This document shows, in pieces, positions 10,465 to 20,339 of a stretch of 64,000 nucleotides of DNA; position 1 is the stretch's first letter, and each line of letters begins with the position of its first letter. The stretch covers positions 20,965,001 to 21,029,000 of the forward strand of contig NC_046683.1 of the NCBI RefSeq assembly GCF_009870125.1. The letters are read 5' to 3'. The position numbers and the translations under genes are program-made. The DNA comes from Drosophila pseudoobscura (Eukaryota > Arthropoda > Insecta > Diptera > Drosophilidae). Below the pieces are notes generated by a model. That model did no database searches. It was not told where the DNA came from and worked only from the letters and a program-made list of their open reading frames with translations.

Positions 10465-10830
10465 TTATGCCCAATACTCAAAGAGTTTAGGAGTTTATAC
10501 GCCCAAAATGAAGCGTTTCCGACTTCATAAAGAACATATATGTTCTATATACTAGATACATATATAGTCAAGTCCGATATACATAGCTTTGTCTGTCTGT
10601 CCGCCTGTTCGTGGTGTTTGAAGCCTAGTTCTCTGAGACTATAAGACCTAGAGCAGCAAAATTTTGTATTCAGACTCACGCCCTCTTCCGCCATCATAAA
10701 GGAAGAAAATCTCTGGAATCGCTTCGCAGTGTCTTCCGCTTTTCCCATCCACGCGCTACTCCTTCTCTCTCTTTCTCACGCACTCTTTCTCGTGCAATGT
10801 TCGCCCCCTGGCGGAGGAGAGAACGATAGA
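10465..10830 (+). mobile_element. Degenerate INE-1/DINE-1 copy
   Basis: Family blocks appear in order: ATGCCCAATACTCAAAG, AAGCGTTTCCGACTTCATAA, TGTCTGTCTGTCCGCC, CTGAGACTATAAGACCTAGAGC, CCTCTTCCGCC, then CTCTTTCTCACGCACTCTTTCTCGTG and GGCGGAGGAGAG near the 3' end. It is shortened and lacks the terminal hairpin seen in the 16331 copy. Confidence 0.7.
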
Positions 10831-13180
10831 ATAGGTGTTTTAGAGATCGTTGTTGATCGCATGTTAAGAAATAAAAAAACAAAGAGAAATGGAAATTTGG
10901 AAAGAGATAAAAATAATTACAAATAGGTAATCATTTTTGCGAACGGAAATAGTCATTGACGTTAAGTTACGTATAAAATATATTGTATAGGTTACATAAG
11001 TCATAAGACTACTTACATATGCAAGTGTATGGGCACTTCCATTCTGGCGTTACGTTATATTCGTACGACAAAAAAGAGAATGAAATGAAAAAAATCTTTC
11101 CAGTTAAATACAAATTGGGTAGCCGTATGTTCACCAAAAAACGATATAAGCCAAAATATGACCGTACTATTACGTACGTTACTGGCTTTACGTCACCGAA
11201 TTCCGAGGTAGTAAAAGTAAAAAAAACGTACCATTAGCCGAGATTGGGCCAATTTGTGGGATTTTTTGTATAGAGTCCAATATTGAGGAAACATTTTATC
11301 ACGAATCATCTTTCTTATAATAGATAATAGTACGGAAAAACATGAATATGAAAATTCCAAAATGTACCAATTTCAATAGGTTTTCCCATGAAAGTCAATG
11401 AAAATATATATACATATACTACGCATTTTTTAAATTAAAAAAAATCACTTAATTTCCGCATGCGCCCGATGTCCGTGTACGTGAATTCACAGAAGGGAAA
11501 ATAAGCCATTGGGGATATCTGTAGAAGGAATAACGCCTGCCCCGGTTCGCCCACCCGCACCCACCGTCCCATCATTTCCAATTAGTTCCTTCAATTACTC
11601 AGTTGGTCAGCTACTTAAGTGCTCAGCTTGGTTCCTTGCGAGTTGATTTTTAATTTCTTTCTCTCACCCTGACACTCTTCTTGTCTGCCTATGGCCCTAT
11701 CACTGGGTACTTCATCATCCAATGGAACCCTTCAGAGCTGGCTGGAGTTGACTGACTCCCAGGGCAAAACAAACTTAACAAAGTTAGCTAAATTTGGCCG
11801 AAGGCGTCATTTTAACTGCCGCTTACCCTTACTCCGCCCTGGCTCGCTCTCCTGGCCACCCTCCTCTAGCTATCCTTGCCGACATTTCAATGCCTTTTTA
11901 ATCTAGAACAAAAGCAAACTTAATTTGCCACAACATCTGAGATGGCACGAAGCAAAGGCAACGGCAAAGGCAATGGAAACGGCAACGGCAACGGAGGAGG
12001 ACAGGCTACTGGGCCTGGGAGTGAGGCTGGGGACAACGACAACTACGACGACGTCACTTGGCACATAATTTAATTACAACAACACTTTCGGGGTGGAGGT
12101 GGAGGCAACCACGCGCGAGCCACAAAGGAGTGTGGATGGGCATTGCTACTTTGAAGTTAAGCACTCTGCCCCATCAGGCCGCCAGCACTCGTCGTCTGGC
12201 ACTCGCCACTCGCCACTCGCCTCGCCTTGCCTCTCTCCGAGTGTTGAGCAACAACTTTCGAGTGCAACGCGTCCTGAATTGTAATTAGTGCCCAGGAGCC
12301 GCCAGCCGGAGAGGAGATCTGGCTAGGAATGGGAAGCTGGTCAGAGAGGGGAGAGAGAGAGGGGGAGAAGGAGATGGCATCGCTTGATTTATGGAGCGCG
12401 CGCATTTGTAATTGTTATTACGTGTGAATGCTCCACTCGAATCCACTTCAGTCCAACTCAATTGACCCCCCACTCCAGGTCCAGGCAATAAATTCGTTAT
12501 CGGTGCTAATTGTTGAACGAATGAAGCGCGATTTGATAAAGCGCGCCACTGCTTATGGATTCACGGTCACCACCCATTTGACCCATTGACATTGACACTT
12601 GACCCGCTCCACTTCCATTAGCTCCAATCACACAAAGAGAGAAACGATTGCTTGGCTGCCCAGCATAAGCGAGTAGATATCCAAAGATCGGACCAATAGG
12701 CGGACCAGGCCTCACAGATGTGGATATGTGGGGATATCTGTGGTGTGGGGTACCCTTCGATAATCTAGAAATCTGAATGATGTTCAATCATCAACTCATC
12801 AAGTGGGCTGTTCAATTAGTCTCGCCTATCAGCTGATTGCTGTCAAAATTTAAAAAACGCTGCATTATTTGACAGCCATTGATAGCAGACTTTCTTCTAA
12901 TTTGAAGAGAGTAATTTTGAAAAAAAAGTAAATTTCATTAGGAATCTTTTTGCGGAATCAAACCACCACTGAGGCCCAGGCTAAGATTTATAAATAGTAT
13001 GGGAACTCTGAACCATCAATTTCAATGGTAAAAAGTGGTTTACTGAATTTCGGGGTTGAGATCCCCAGTTGAGATCCCTACACCCGCCTGTAGGTCGATA
13101 GGAGATTGAAAGTGTTCAGTGGTTTAAATTTTGAATGATCACTTGGATATGAGAAAGGTTACCGCTAGGTGGATCCATGG
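10831..13180. other. Gene-free interval with one small orphan ORF and hexamer repeats
   Basis: A 72-codon ORF at 11019-11237 (plus, starts MQVYGHFHSG, Lys-rich) has no recognisable domain and sits in sequence with repeated ACGTTAC/ACGTA words, so I do not call it a gene. About 11950-12000 is a GGCAACGG/GGCAAAGG hexamer tract. The rest holds nothing I can identify. Confidence 0.45.
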
Positions 13181-13184
13181 CTAC

Positions 13185-13440
13185 GATTTAGGGTAAGGGA
13201 GCATCTCACCCAACCTATTCGCCGGACTTAGCCCTGAGGGACTATTTCCTGTTTTCGAACCTGCAGAACTGGCTTCACGGAGAGAGATTTGATTCCAACG
13301 ATGAGGTCACCCAAAAATGAATTTCTATGTTTCCTATTAAGGACTTTGACAAATCCTATTTTTTGGAAGGAACACCAAAACTGGAGAAACGTTTGACTCT
13401 ATTGCTCTATAGAGCTAAAAGGAGACTATGTTGAAAAGAA
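13185..13440 (+). pseudogene. Mariner-family transposase relic (C-terminal part)
   Basis: From 13207 the frame reads HPTYSPDLALRDYFLFSNLQ and then NWLHGERFDSNDEVTQK before TGA at 13318-13320. Another frame continues with KDFDKSYFLEG, and a third with LKGDYVEK near 13410-13430. This is the C-terminal portion of mariner DD34D transposases; the final catalytic Asp is the D of RDYFLF (13240-13242). The multiple frameshifts and stop make it inactive. I see no inverted terminal repeats nearby. Confidence 0.8.
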
Positions 13441-14470
13441 ATAATGATTGCTTATGCAATAGCCTGTGTAACGGACCTTTTGAAAAGACTCGTAAAACAG
13501 ATGTCTATCAGCGACAAAGGCATGGAATAAATTAAAATATGGCGATTATTATGATAGAATAGGCTCTGGCAAACGAAGAGAAAAGCAACTTTCTAGAAAG
13601 CTTTCTTAAAATTCAGTTCCAGTGCATCTTCCATCCTTGAGAAAAGGAACCAGTACTTCTACTTATACACATATTTGTTCGATATGGAGGCGTCACACAG
13701 AAATACAGGGACATTCGAATCCTGATGTGAGTGTGTTTGCTATTGCGAAGCCATAATCCTGTTGTTTTATAGCTCGTAATGCCTCGTAATCCTCTTGCTG
13801 ATGCTCTACTCCATGCTCTTCCTGCTAAGCTCTGTCCAGTGTTGTTCTGTCCAGCTCCTGTATGTTGTGGTTCCTCGTCGCTCTGGAGTTGTTCGTGGGC
13901 GAACTTCGACCAGTTAACAGGTTGATTCATTGGAAATTGACCAAATACAATTAAATAGAAAACAATTCCGTCCAATTATTCCAGTGAGCGGAGGGAGTGC
14001 CCCCCACCACTTTCGAATTTCCCAACGCAAATTTAATTCCCAATTAGATGGAAAATGATTGAATGGCCAACCGAGAATGCAGTGCTAGCTGCAGCTGTTT
14101 CGGGGATCGGGCTATTGTTATCGGTGCTTTGTTTCGGTAAAGGATTCTGACTTATTTCCAACCACAGGGAATCGGTAATCGCCTCCGACTAATTGATGGA
14201 TGCATGCATCGTAAGCACCTGCATAGGTAAGCCATGTCGATTCTCAATTCTCGATTCTCGAATTGAATGGAAATGAATTCGCACCCAACTGGTGGGATCA
14301 GGTTAAACAAGTGGGCTTCCTCACCCGCACAGCACTGCTTATTGTTCAATAAGCGGATTAGGTTCCTTGCACTGTTTGGGCCGGACTTACACGCGTTCTA
14401 CCCCACCACCACTATCACCATCAACAAAGGGCTCGGTACAAGGTTCTCTTCAATGTGCGAACATTTACAA
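13441..14470. other. Gene-free interval upstream of the 14.5-kb gene's 3' end
   Basis: I see no supported coding exon. The longest frame (minus, 13613-13975) is composition-driven and lacks any domain. AATAAA for the neighbouring minus-strand gene is at 14472-14477 (read as TTTATT on the plus strand). Confidence 0.4.
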
Positions 14471-14533
14471 ATTTATTTACAGGTTTATCGGAAATGACCC
14501 AGGAGCAGAATAGCAAGCCAGATCTGGAACAGG

Positions 14534-14953
14534 TTAATCGGATCCCGTGGTACTGGCATCGGTGGAGGTGGAGGCGTCTGTGCTGGCCTCTGTGCTGGTG
14601 GAGCTTGCCTCTGTAGTACTGGAGGAGCTCGCCTCTGTGCTCGTGGTCGTGGTTGTGGTTGTGCTGTTTCGTGGGGGACCCCATGGATAGCCTGGGCCTC
14701 CGGGACCACCGGGACCACCGGGACCACCTGGGCCACCTTGAGGACCACCGGGACCACCGGGACCTCCAGGACCCCTAGGAGGACCTCCTGGGCCACCTTG
14801 AGGACCACCAGGACCTCCACGACCTCCTGGGGGACCTCTACGGCCACCGGGACCGCCACGCGGTCCTCCTGGACCCCCTCGACCACCTCCAGGTCCTTGG
14901 GCGGCGGCCACAGCGACCAGAGCTACGAGAGCGAGAATGATGAATGTGCGCAT
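14534..14953 (-). CDS. Small secreted Gly/Pro-rich protein with Ser/Thr tail (family member 1)
   Basis: One exon of 139 residues. I choose the ATG at 14953 because it opens a clear signal peptide (MRTFIILALVALVAVAAAQ); an upstream in-frame extension would bury it. After residue 19 comes a long GGPGGP/RGGP collagen-like but non-triplet repeat encoded by a 9-bp minisatellite. An NST sequon follows, then a tail of about 43 residues that is nearly all Ser, Thr, Glu, Ala and Asp (STEASS, STDAST). The tail looks heavily O-glycosylatable. A TATA box lies at 15028-15035 and AATAAA at 14472-14477, giving a compact TATA-driven transcript. Two related genes occur at 19875 and 58697. The layout resembles glue, mucin or structural secretions. 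I do not recognise an orthologue or know its function. Confidence 0.85.
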   Translation of the reverse strand: MRTFIILALVALVAVAAAQGPGGGRGGPGGPRGGPGGRRGPPGGRGGPGGPQGGPGGPPRGPGGPGGPGGPQGGPGGPGGPGGPGGPGYPWGPPRNSTTTTTTTSTEASSSSTTEASSTSTEASTDASTSTDASTTGSD

Positions 14954-15027
14954 TTTGTTATCTGCTACCTCTGTGCGATTGTTTGTGATAGACAACTCCA
15001 CCTGACCTTAGCTCCCACATAAGGCAC

Positions 15028-15035
15028 TATATATA
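15028..15035 (-). promoter_or_regulatory. TATA box of the 14.5-kb Gly-rich gene
   Basis: TATATATA lies 75-82 bp upstream of the ATG, which predicts a start site near 15000 and a 5' UTR of about 50 bases. This matches a strongly expressed, tissue-specific secreted-protein gene rather than the DRE-type promoters at the left of the window. Confidence 0.7.
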
Positions 15036-15263
15036 CGGACGGACGGGTACAGAGTCACAGAGTCGAGCGGAACACCACAAGTGTTTCATCGATGACGTGT
15101 GAAGGCTGAGCAAACTAACGTCAGTTGGGATAAGGTAAACCCCACTCGCTCCCACTCGCCAGTCAATGGCACTGGCCTTGGGCAGACTGGGGTACGATGG
15201 AATTCCCAGAACTAGCCTTTTCTCTTTCTCGCACCAAACTCGGATCAAACAGCTATGCCGGGA

Positions 15264-15430
15264 TGTTTGCCTTACGTAAGCCAGCGACTGATGGACCGCA
15301 TTCTGGTCTGTCCGGGAATCGGTCTTGTGTCCACATCTATCGCTGGCGTATGCAAAATATTTGCCATCGATTGATGTTTGCATAATGTACTCGGGTTCCC
15401 GGGTACTCGGGAAATATTGTTGGACAAACA
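15264..15430. promoter_or_regulatory. Forkhead-type sites upstream of Gly-rich gene 1
   Basis: TGTTTGC occurs at 15264-15270 and 15375-15381 and ACAAACA at 15424-15430. The first two are in the context GATGTTTGC. All fit the forkhead core TRTTTRY. They lie about 260-430 bp upstream of the predicted start site. CRE-like words (TGACGTG near 15093, ACGTCAG near 15118) are closer in. Function is inferred from motif match only. Confidence 0.35.
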
Positions 15431-15439
15431 TCAACACTC

Positions 15440-16330
15440 TAGTCGATATTGCGATTAAATGAAAATTCGGGAAGATGTATCTTCAGGAAATGGAAATGTT
15501 TTTCATAAAACAAGTTTAAGTGAGTGCTTCGAGAATAGTCTTGACTTTACCGTCTTTCCGTATAAACCATTAAAATCTTTGTATTCCACATATTCTATAC
15601 TATATTCTATTCTATATATCGTTCGTGTCTTAGTACATTAAAAATAAGAATTTTCTGAAAAACAGATCTTTTTTTTCTGTGTTCTCAAACAATTCGTGAC
15701 TAGAAGTTTGGGAGTTCAAGAATGTGTTAGTATGAATGGTTGACCCTCGTGAACAGATCGCCCTGAGGCGGACTTCAGCGGGAGGATCTGTATGGATCCA
15801 TGTACATATATTCCATGTATATAGTACATATATAGGAATATTTAATAGGAATTGCGACTCTCCACTGAAACTACATGTAATTAACATCTTTCAATTAATA
15901 ACGACATCGAACATAGTACCGAGCTATTTATTCGATTTATATGTACATACATATGTATGTACTAACATACTAGTGTACATGTATACGAGTACGAGTACAG
16001 AACTAAAATCTCTAAAAGCTTTTGTTTCCATTACACATGAACACTTTTCTCTTTTCCGCTCAATCTTTCCCATCTTTACCTTTTATCCTTTATGCTGTGA
16101 TGTCTTGAAATTTCTCTACTGTCAATTGCAGTTTTTGGAAGTGTTTTGTTATTTCCAGCCCATGCCCATGCCCATGCCAAAGCCTATGCCCATGCTCGTG
16201 CCCCTGCCCCTGCCCGTGCCCGTGCCCTCTCCTGCTAGCCGACATCTCCATCTGTCTCATTCGAACATGTGCATATGTGTGCATTCAATAAAGCTGTTGT
16301 TGGTAATTGCAATAAATTGTTTTTGGCCTT
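15440..16330. other. Gene-free interval with repeats
   Basis: It contains a perfect 20-bp palindrome at 15943-15962, two overlapping TACGAGTA octamers (15984-15997) and a (CCCATG/CCCGTG) hexamer tract at about 16159-16230. No coding exon is supported. The 16090-16284 minus frame is the hexamer read as His-Gly and is rejected. Confidence 0.5.
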
Positions 16331-17449
16331 TTTATACCCGATACTCAAAATGAGTATTGGGGTATATTAGATTTGTGGTAAAAGTGGATGTGTGTAACGT
16401 CCAGAAGGAATCGTTTCCGACCCTATAAAGTATATATATTCTTGATCAGCATCAATAGCCGAGTCGATTGAGCCCTGTCTGTCTGTCCGTCCGTCCGTCT
16501 GTCCGTCTGTCCGTCTGTCCGTCCCCTTCAGCGCCTAATGCTCAAAGACTATAAGAGCTAGAGCAACGATGTTTTGGATCCAGACTTCTGTGATATGTCA
16601 CTGCTAAAAAAATATTTCAAAACTTTGCCCCGCCCACTTCCGCCCCCACAAAGGGCGAAAATCTGTGGCATCCACAATTTCGACGATACGAGAAAACTAA
16701 AAACGCAGAATCGTAGAAGATGACTATATCTTCTAGAGTGCAAAATCTTAACCAGATCGTATAATTATTACAGCCAGAATCACGAAAACAATTTCACTCT
16801 TTCTCGCTCTGTCTCACTCTAACACACAGGTTTCATGGTCGGTTTTGCCAATTGCAAAATATGAGTTCAAAGATCTCAGAACCTATAAAAGCCAGAGCAA
16901 CCAAATTTGGTATCCACACTCCTGTGATATCGGACCTTGACCGTTTCCTGTCCAAATTTCGCCACACCCCCTTCCGCCCCCGCAAAGGACGAAAATCTGA
17001 GGCAACCACAAATCTCAGAGACTATTAAGGCTAGAGTAACCAAATTTGGTACACACACTCCTTTAAGATGTCACTATAAAACGTATATCTCAGAATTTCG
17101 CCCCACCCCCATCCGCCCCCACAAAGGACGAAAATCTGTTGCATCCACAATATTGCAGATTTGAGAAAACTAAAAACGCAGAATCATAGATAATGACCAT
17201 ATCTATCAGGTTGCTGAATCTGGATCAGATCAGATCATTTTCATAGCCAAAAGGAACAAATCAATTTGCAGTGGCTACGCAGCGCCCGACGTCACGCTCA
17301 GACTGATTTTCTGTCTCTCTCGCACGCACTCTTTGTCGTGTCGTTCAATATTAGCGGCGTCTGCCGGAGGAGAGCCATACTGACTTAGTATCGGGTATAA
17401 CCTTAGAGTTGCGGTGTCCGCAGCAACTCACAACGTTCCCCCTCGTTTT
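16331..17449 (+). mobile_element. INE-1/DINE-1 helitron-like element, full-length
   Basis: This copy runs from TTTATACCCGATACTCAAAA to the CCCCCTCGTTTT end. In order it has the AGAAGGAATCGTTTCCGACC block, a (GTCCGTCCGTCT)n microsatellite (about 16475-16525), CTATAAGAGCTAGAGCAACG, several internal sub-repeats of about 130 bp built on CTATAAAAGCCAGAGCAACC plus CCAAATTTGGTATCCACACT and a CCGCCCCC..AAAGGACGAAAATCTG block (about 16873-17160), and CTGTCTCTCTCGCACGCACT. The 3' end has TTAGTATCGGGTATA and a stem (GTTGCGG..CCGCAGCAAC). There is no coding capacity; it is a non-autonomous rolling-circle element. Confidence 0.9.
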
Positions 17450-18691
17450 AATGTCGATTTTGTCAGTTTTGCTTTGTTTTGGTTTGGCAAAATGCGTAAT
17501 TAAGTTTTGGCCTGTTTCTCCTTGCCTTCCTTGAAGATCGGCGGTGCCGAGTGTTCCTAATTTCCTCTCCCCAAAAATGTTTGAAAAGGTAATTATTATT
17601 ATTTTTTTTTTAATTTACAGCTTTGTACTAACATTGGTCATATCCGGTTTTATAAAGTAGACAAATTATTTTTAGAATAAGAGGAACAATTTGCTTCCTT
17701 TGAGGAACAAGTCTTTCAGAAATGTATTGCCAATAAATAAACTTTGGTGGGGGGGGGACCATCTCTTGCGGAGGCTCCGTGGTATGATATATGTCATATG
17801 TATTTCTTACGAACTTTAATAAATTTGGACCTGGTCTGTTAATAAAAGTCACATTTTTACCTTGTTGCCTATTAGCTTTTAATTCTCCTAATCTTAATTT
17901 CACTTTCGAACAGTTTTGCGGAAATGGGACCAGGAATCCCCCCATTTGTGGGGCAGTTCACAGTTTTCAATTCTAACGATTTTCGTTGCATTTTGGGTAA
18001 AATTAAAATGGCCCACAATTTGTTCTATGCTTATTTGATTTCCGGCCCCGATAAGGGCTCTGGCGCTGGTGCAGTCGAATCGATGGGAAAGCCAAAACCA
18101 ACGCAGAGGAACAAGAAAAAAAGAACAACAAAAAGTTTTTATTTGCATTTCTTGGGCATTTCGCTGCAAAACAGAAAGTGAATCGAAAGAAGTCTGCAGG
18201 TATGCCCTGGTGTTGGTCCTGGTCCTGGCCCAGGAGAGCTCTTTTCGTTTCCCTCTCCCACCCCTAGCTACAAGGAGCTTTTTCATCTGGAAAAGCTCAA
18301 CGGGAGCCAGAAAGGAAGGCGAGCTTCGACGGGGCTGAATCTTTAGATACCCTTTCACATCGTTCGTTCTATGGAAGGAATTTACATGTACCTTCGCTGA
18401 GATATGTAGTACAATGTTTAAGTACAATGATATGGGATCTGGTTCCAGTATAAACCTGAAATTTTCAACGTTACATATACTAGAATCGGAGATGCTTCCA
18501 TTCTGGGTGTTGATCTTCCCGTCAAAATCACAATACTCTCTGCAAGAGTATCGAAATCCAACTCATTTTACACAGATTCTTCTTCTCGTTTTGCCGTATT
18601 CTGCTGTTTCCCACTCCACTCTAATTCGCTCCACCCTTCCCCACAATCACTTTCTATACATATAAACAATTGAAATGAATTTGTATCCTGC

Positions 18692-18723
<32 letters not shown>

Positions 18724-19770
18724 ACGCAACAAGAAGAGCAACAAAAAAAGGGGAAACTTTGCCGACAAACTTTGACTTTGGTTATTGTTACAGTTTAACT
18801 TTGTTGCTTTTGCCATGCCCCCTCCTTGTTCCTATTTTGGTACCCTCTACAGGGCAGCGGTACACTCTGCGAGTGCAAGTGTAACCGTATTCTGCCTTTT
18901 CGCGGAATGTTTGTAACCAGCGGAAGCAGGTCTTGTCTTATGAACATGTCTCTCTCTGGACGCATGAATAACGAATGGGACTGGAATCAATAAAGGAAAA
19001 ACACATTGTACTAGCAGCTTCTTCAACTGGTAGCGCGTGATCCATGTGTTTCGGAGTACAATGAAAACTCTACGCTTTCCCAAGCGGTCACCCAAGTGGC
19101 TGCTCCGGGTTCAATTATCGAAACTACACTCAGAGGAACAACGAAAAAATAACTGACTTGATCGATCGGTAATTATGAGGCTCCCACGTCAGGTTAAATT
19201 GTCTTCAGATGCAACTGTTTTGTCCAACAAATTCCCATGCTTTCTGCTCGTTAATTTAGCCTCCAGCCACGGCAAACACCTACGGTGGGTGTCAGTCAAA
19301 GGAAGCTGGTGCTCGTAACAGCGAGTGGATAAGTGGTTAAGTGGAAAAGAGGAAAAGAGGAAACGAGGGTATCTTCAGGTCTAGACACTGCTCAATTAGA
19401 TTCTCAGTTGCTCGCTTCGTTGCTCTTTTTCTTGCGCCATGTGCTCTGCCTTTGGTCTGCCCTTGTCGACGCTCTTGCTGTTATTTCCGCTGTTGCTGTT
19501 GTCGCCAACGCAGACGAAGCTGTCGCTGACGCTGACGCAGCCCACAGGGGCGAGGGCAAAGGGGCGTGGAAAACGAAACTTTTCAAATAAAATGATTTCT
19601 TATTTAGGCATCCGATTTGAGACACGCCCCTTCGTCTACTTCCCCACACCAGGCGGCCCTTTGACAGGACTCTTCTGTTTCTGTGAGAAGAGCGATACCC
19701 CGATACTCCGATTTGGAATGCAAATTTCAGATGGTAATGGAATCGGAATAGGACTTACTTCAATAAGAAC
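17450..19770. other. Gene-free interval with a (CA)n microsatellite
   Basis: A (CA)13 run occupies 18691-18716, with imperfect CA beyond it. No ORF shows a domain or plausible splice structure; the minus frame 17900-18427 and plus frame 19439-19951 look accidental. The AATAAA of the next minus-strand gene is at 19777-19782. Confidence 0.45.
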
Positions 19771-19874
19771 AAGCTCTTTATTTTCTCCATATACTATGTC
19801 TGTACACATGCAGATACAGTGCATATGCATACAGAGGAATCTGGTACAGAGCTGTAGATACGATCTGCCTTTGA

Positions 19875-20162
19875 TTAGTTGGAGTCGGCGGATGGAGCCT
19901 CGGAGGATGGAGCCTCTGAGGATGGAGCCTCGGAAGGTGGAGGCTCTGTAGAATTACCGTTCGGGCGACCTCCAGGACCACTGGGAGGACCTCCAGGACC
20001 ACCAGGACCTCCAGGACCTCCAGGACCTCCAGGACCACTGGGTTGACCTCCAGGACCCCTAGGTGGTGGTCCTCCTGGACGACCTCCCGGGGGACCTCCA
20101 GACCTCTGAGCGGTAGCTACAGCGACCAGGGCAAGGAGAGCAACAACGATAAGGATGCGCAT
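19875..20162 (-). CDS. Small secreted Gly/Pro-rich protein (family member 2)
   Basis: One exon of 95 residues from the ATG at 20162. The signal peptide MRILIVVALLALVAVATAQ has the same length and the same terminal AQ as the paralogues at 14534 and 58697. The body is Gly/Pro-rich (GGPPGGRPGG, GGPGGPGGP), followed by an NST sequon and a short acidic tail with three SSEAP-type repeats ending ADSN. TATA is at 20230-20236 and AATAAA at 19777-19782. I rejected the longer frame upstream because it would read through the TATA-proximal 5' UTR. Likely a secreted structural or glue-like protein; the function is inferred only from its layout. Confidence 0.85.
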   Translation of the reverse strand: MRILIVVALLALVAVATAQRSGGPPGGRPGGPPPRGPGGQPSGPGGPGGPGGPGGPGGPPSGPGGRPNGNSTEPPPSEAPSSEAPSSEAPSADSN

Positions 20163-20229
20163 TTTCGGGTTTTGGTTTTTGTAGACTGAATGAAAAACTC
20201 TATCTGATATTACCGGCCAATACCGGCCC

Positions 20230-20236
20230 TTATATA
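20230..20236 (-). promoter_or_regulatory. TATA box of Gly-rich gene 2
   Basis: TATATAA read on the minus strand, 68-74 bp before the ATG, predicts a start near 20200 and a 5' UTR of about 40 bases. Spacing is very similar to that of the paralogue at 14.5 kb. Confidence 0.7.
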
Positions 20237-20298
20237 CTACTGCCAATTAGCTCGACTTGGGTCAAGCACAGATGTTCCTGCACTGATGTTTTCTCTGG

Positions 20299-20330
20299 GC
20301 AAACATTAGTTGAAAACATCAAGGCAAACA
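20299..20330. promoter_or_regulatory. Paired forkhead-type sites upstream of Gly-rich gene 2
   Basis: GCAAACA occurs at 20299-20305 and again at 20324-20330, about 100-130 bp upstream of the predicted start. Both are reverse complements of TGTTTGC, the same word found upstream of the paralogue at 14.5 kb. Confidence 0.35.
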
Positions 20331-20339
20331 GTGAATGGC

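Noticed and set aside
14485-15022. Other-frame ORFs across the Gly-rich gene (Val/Pro- and Thr/Arg-rich)
   Set aside because: They read the same 9-bp repeat in the wrong frame or strand and lack a signal peptide or promoter.
16090-16284. His-Gly-rich minus-strand ORF
   Set aside because: It is the CCCATG/CCCGTG hexamer tract translated; no gene features.
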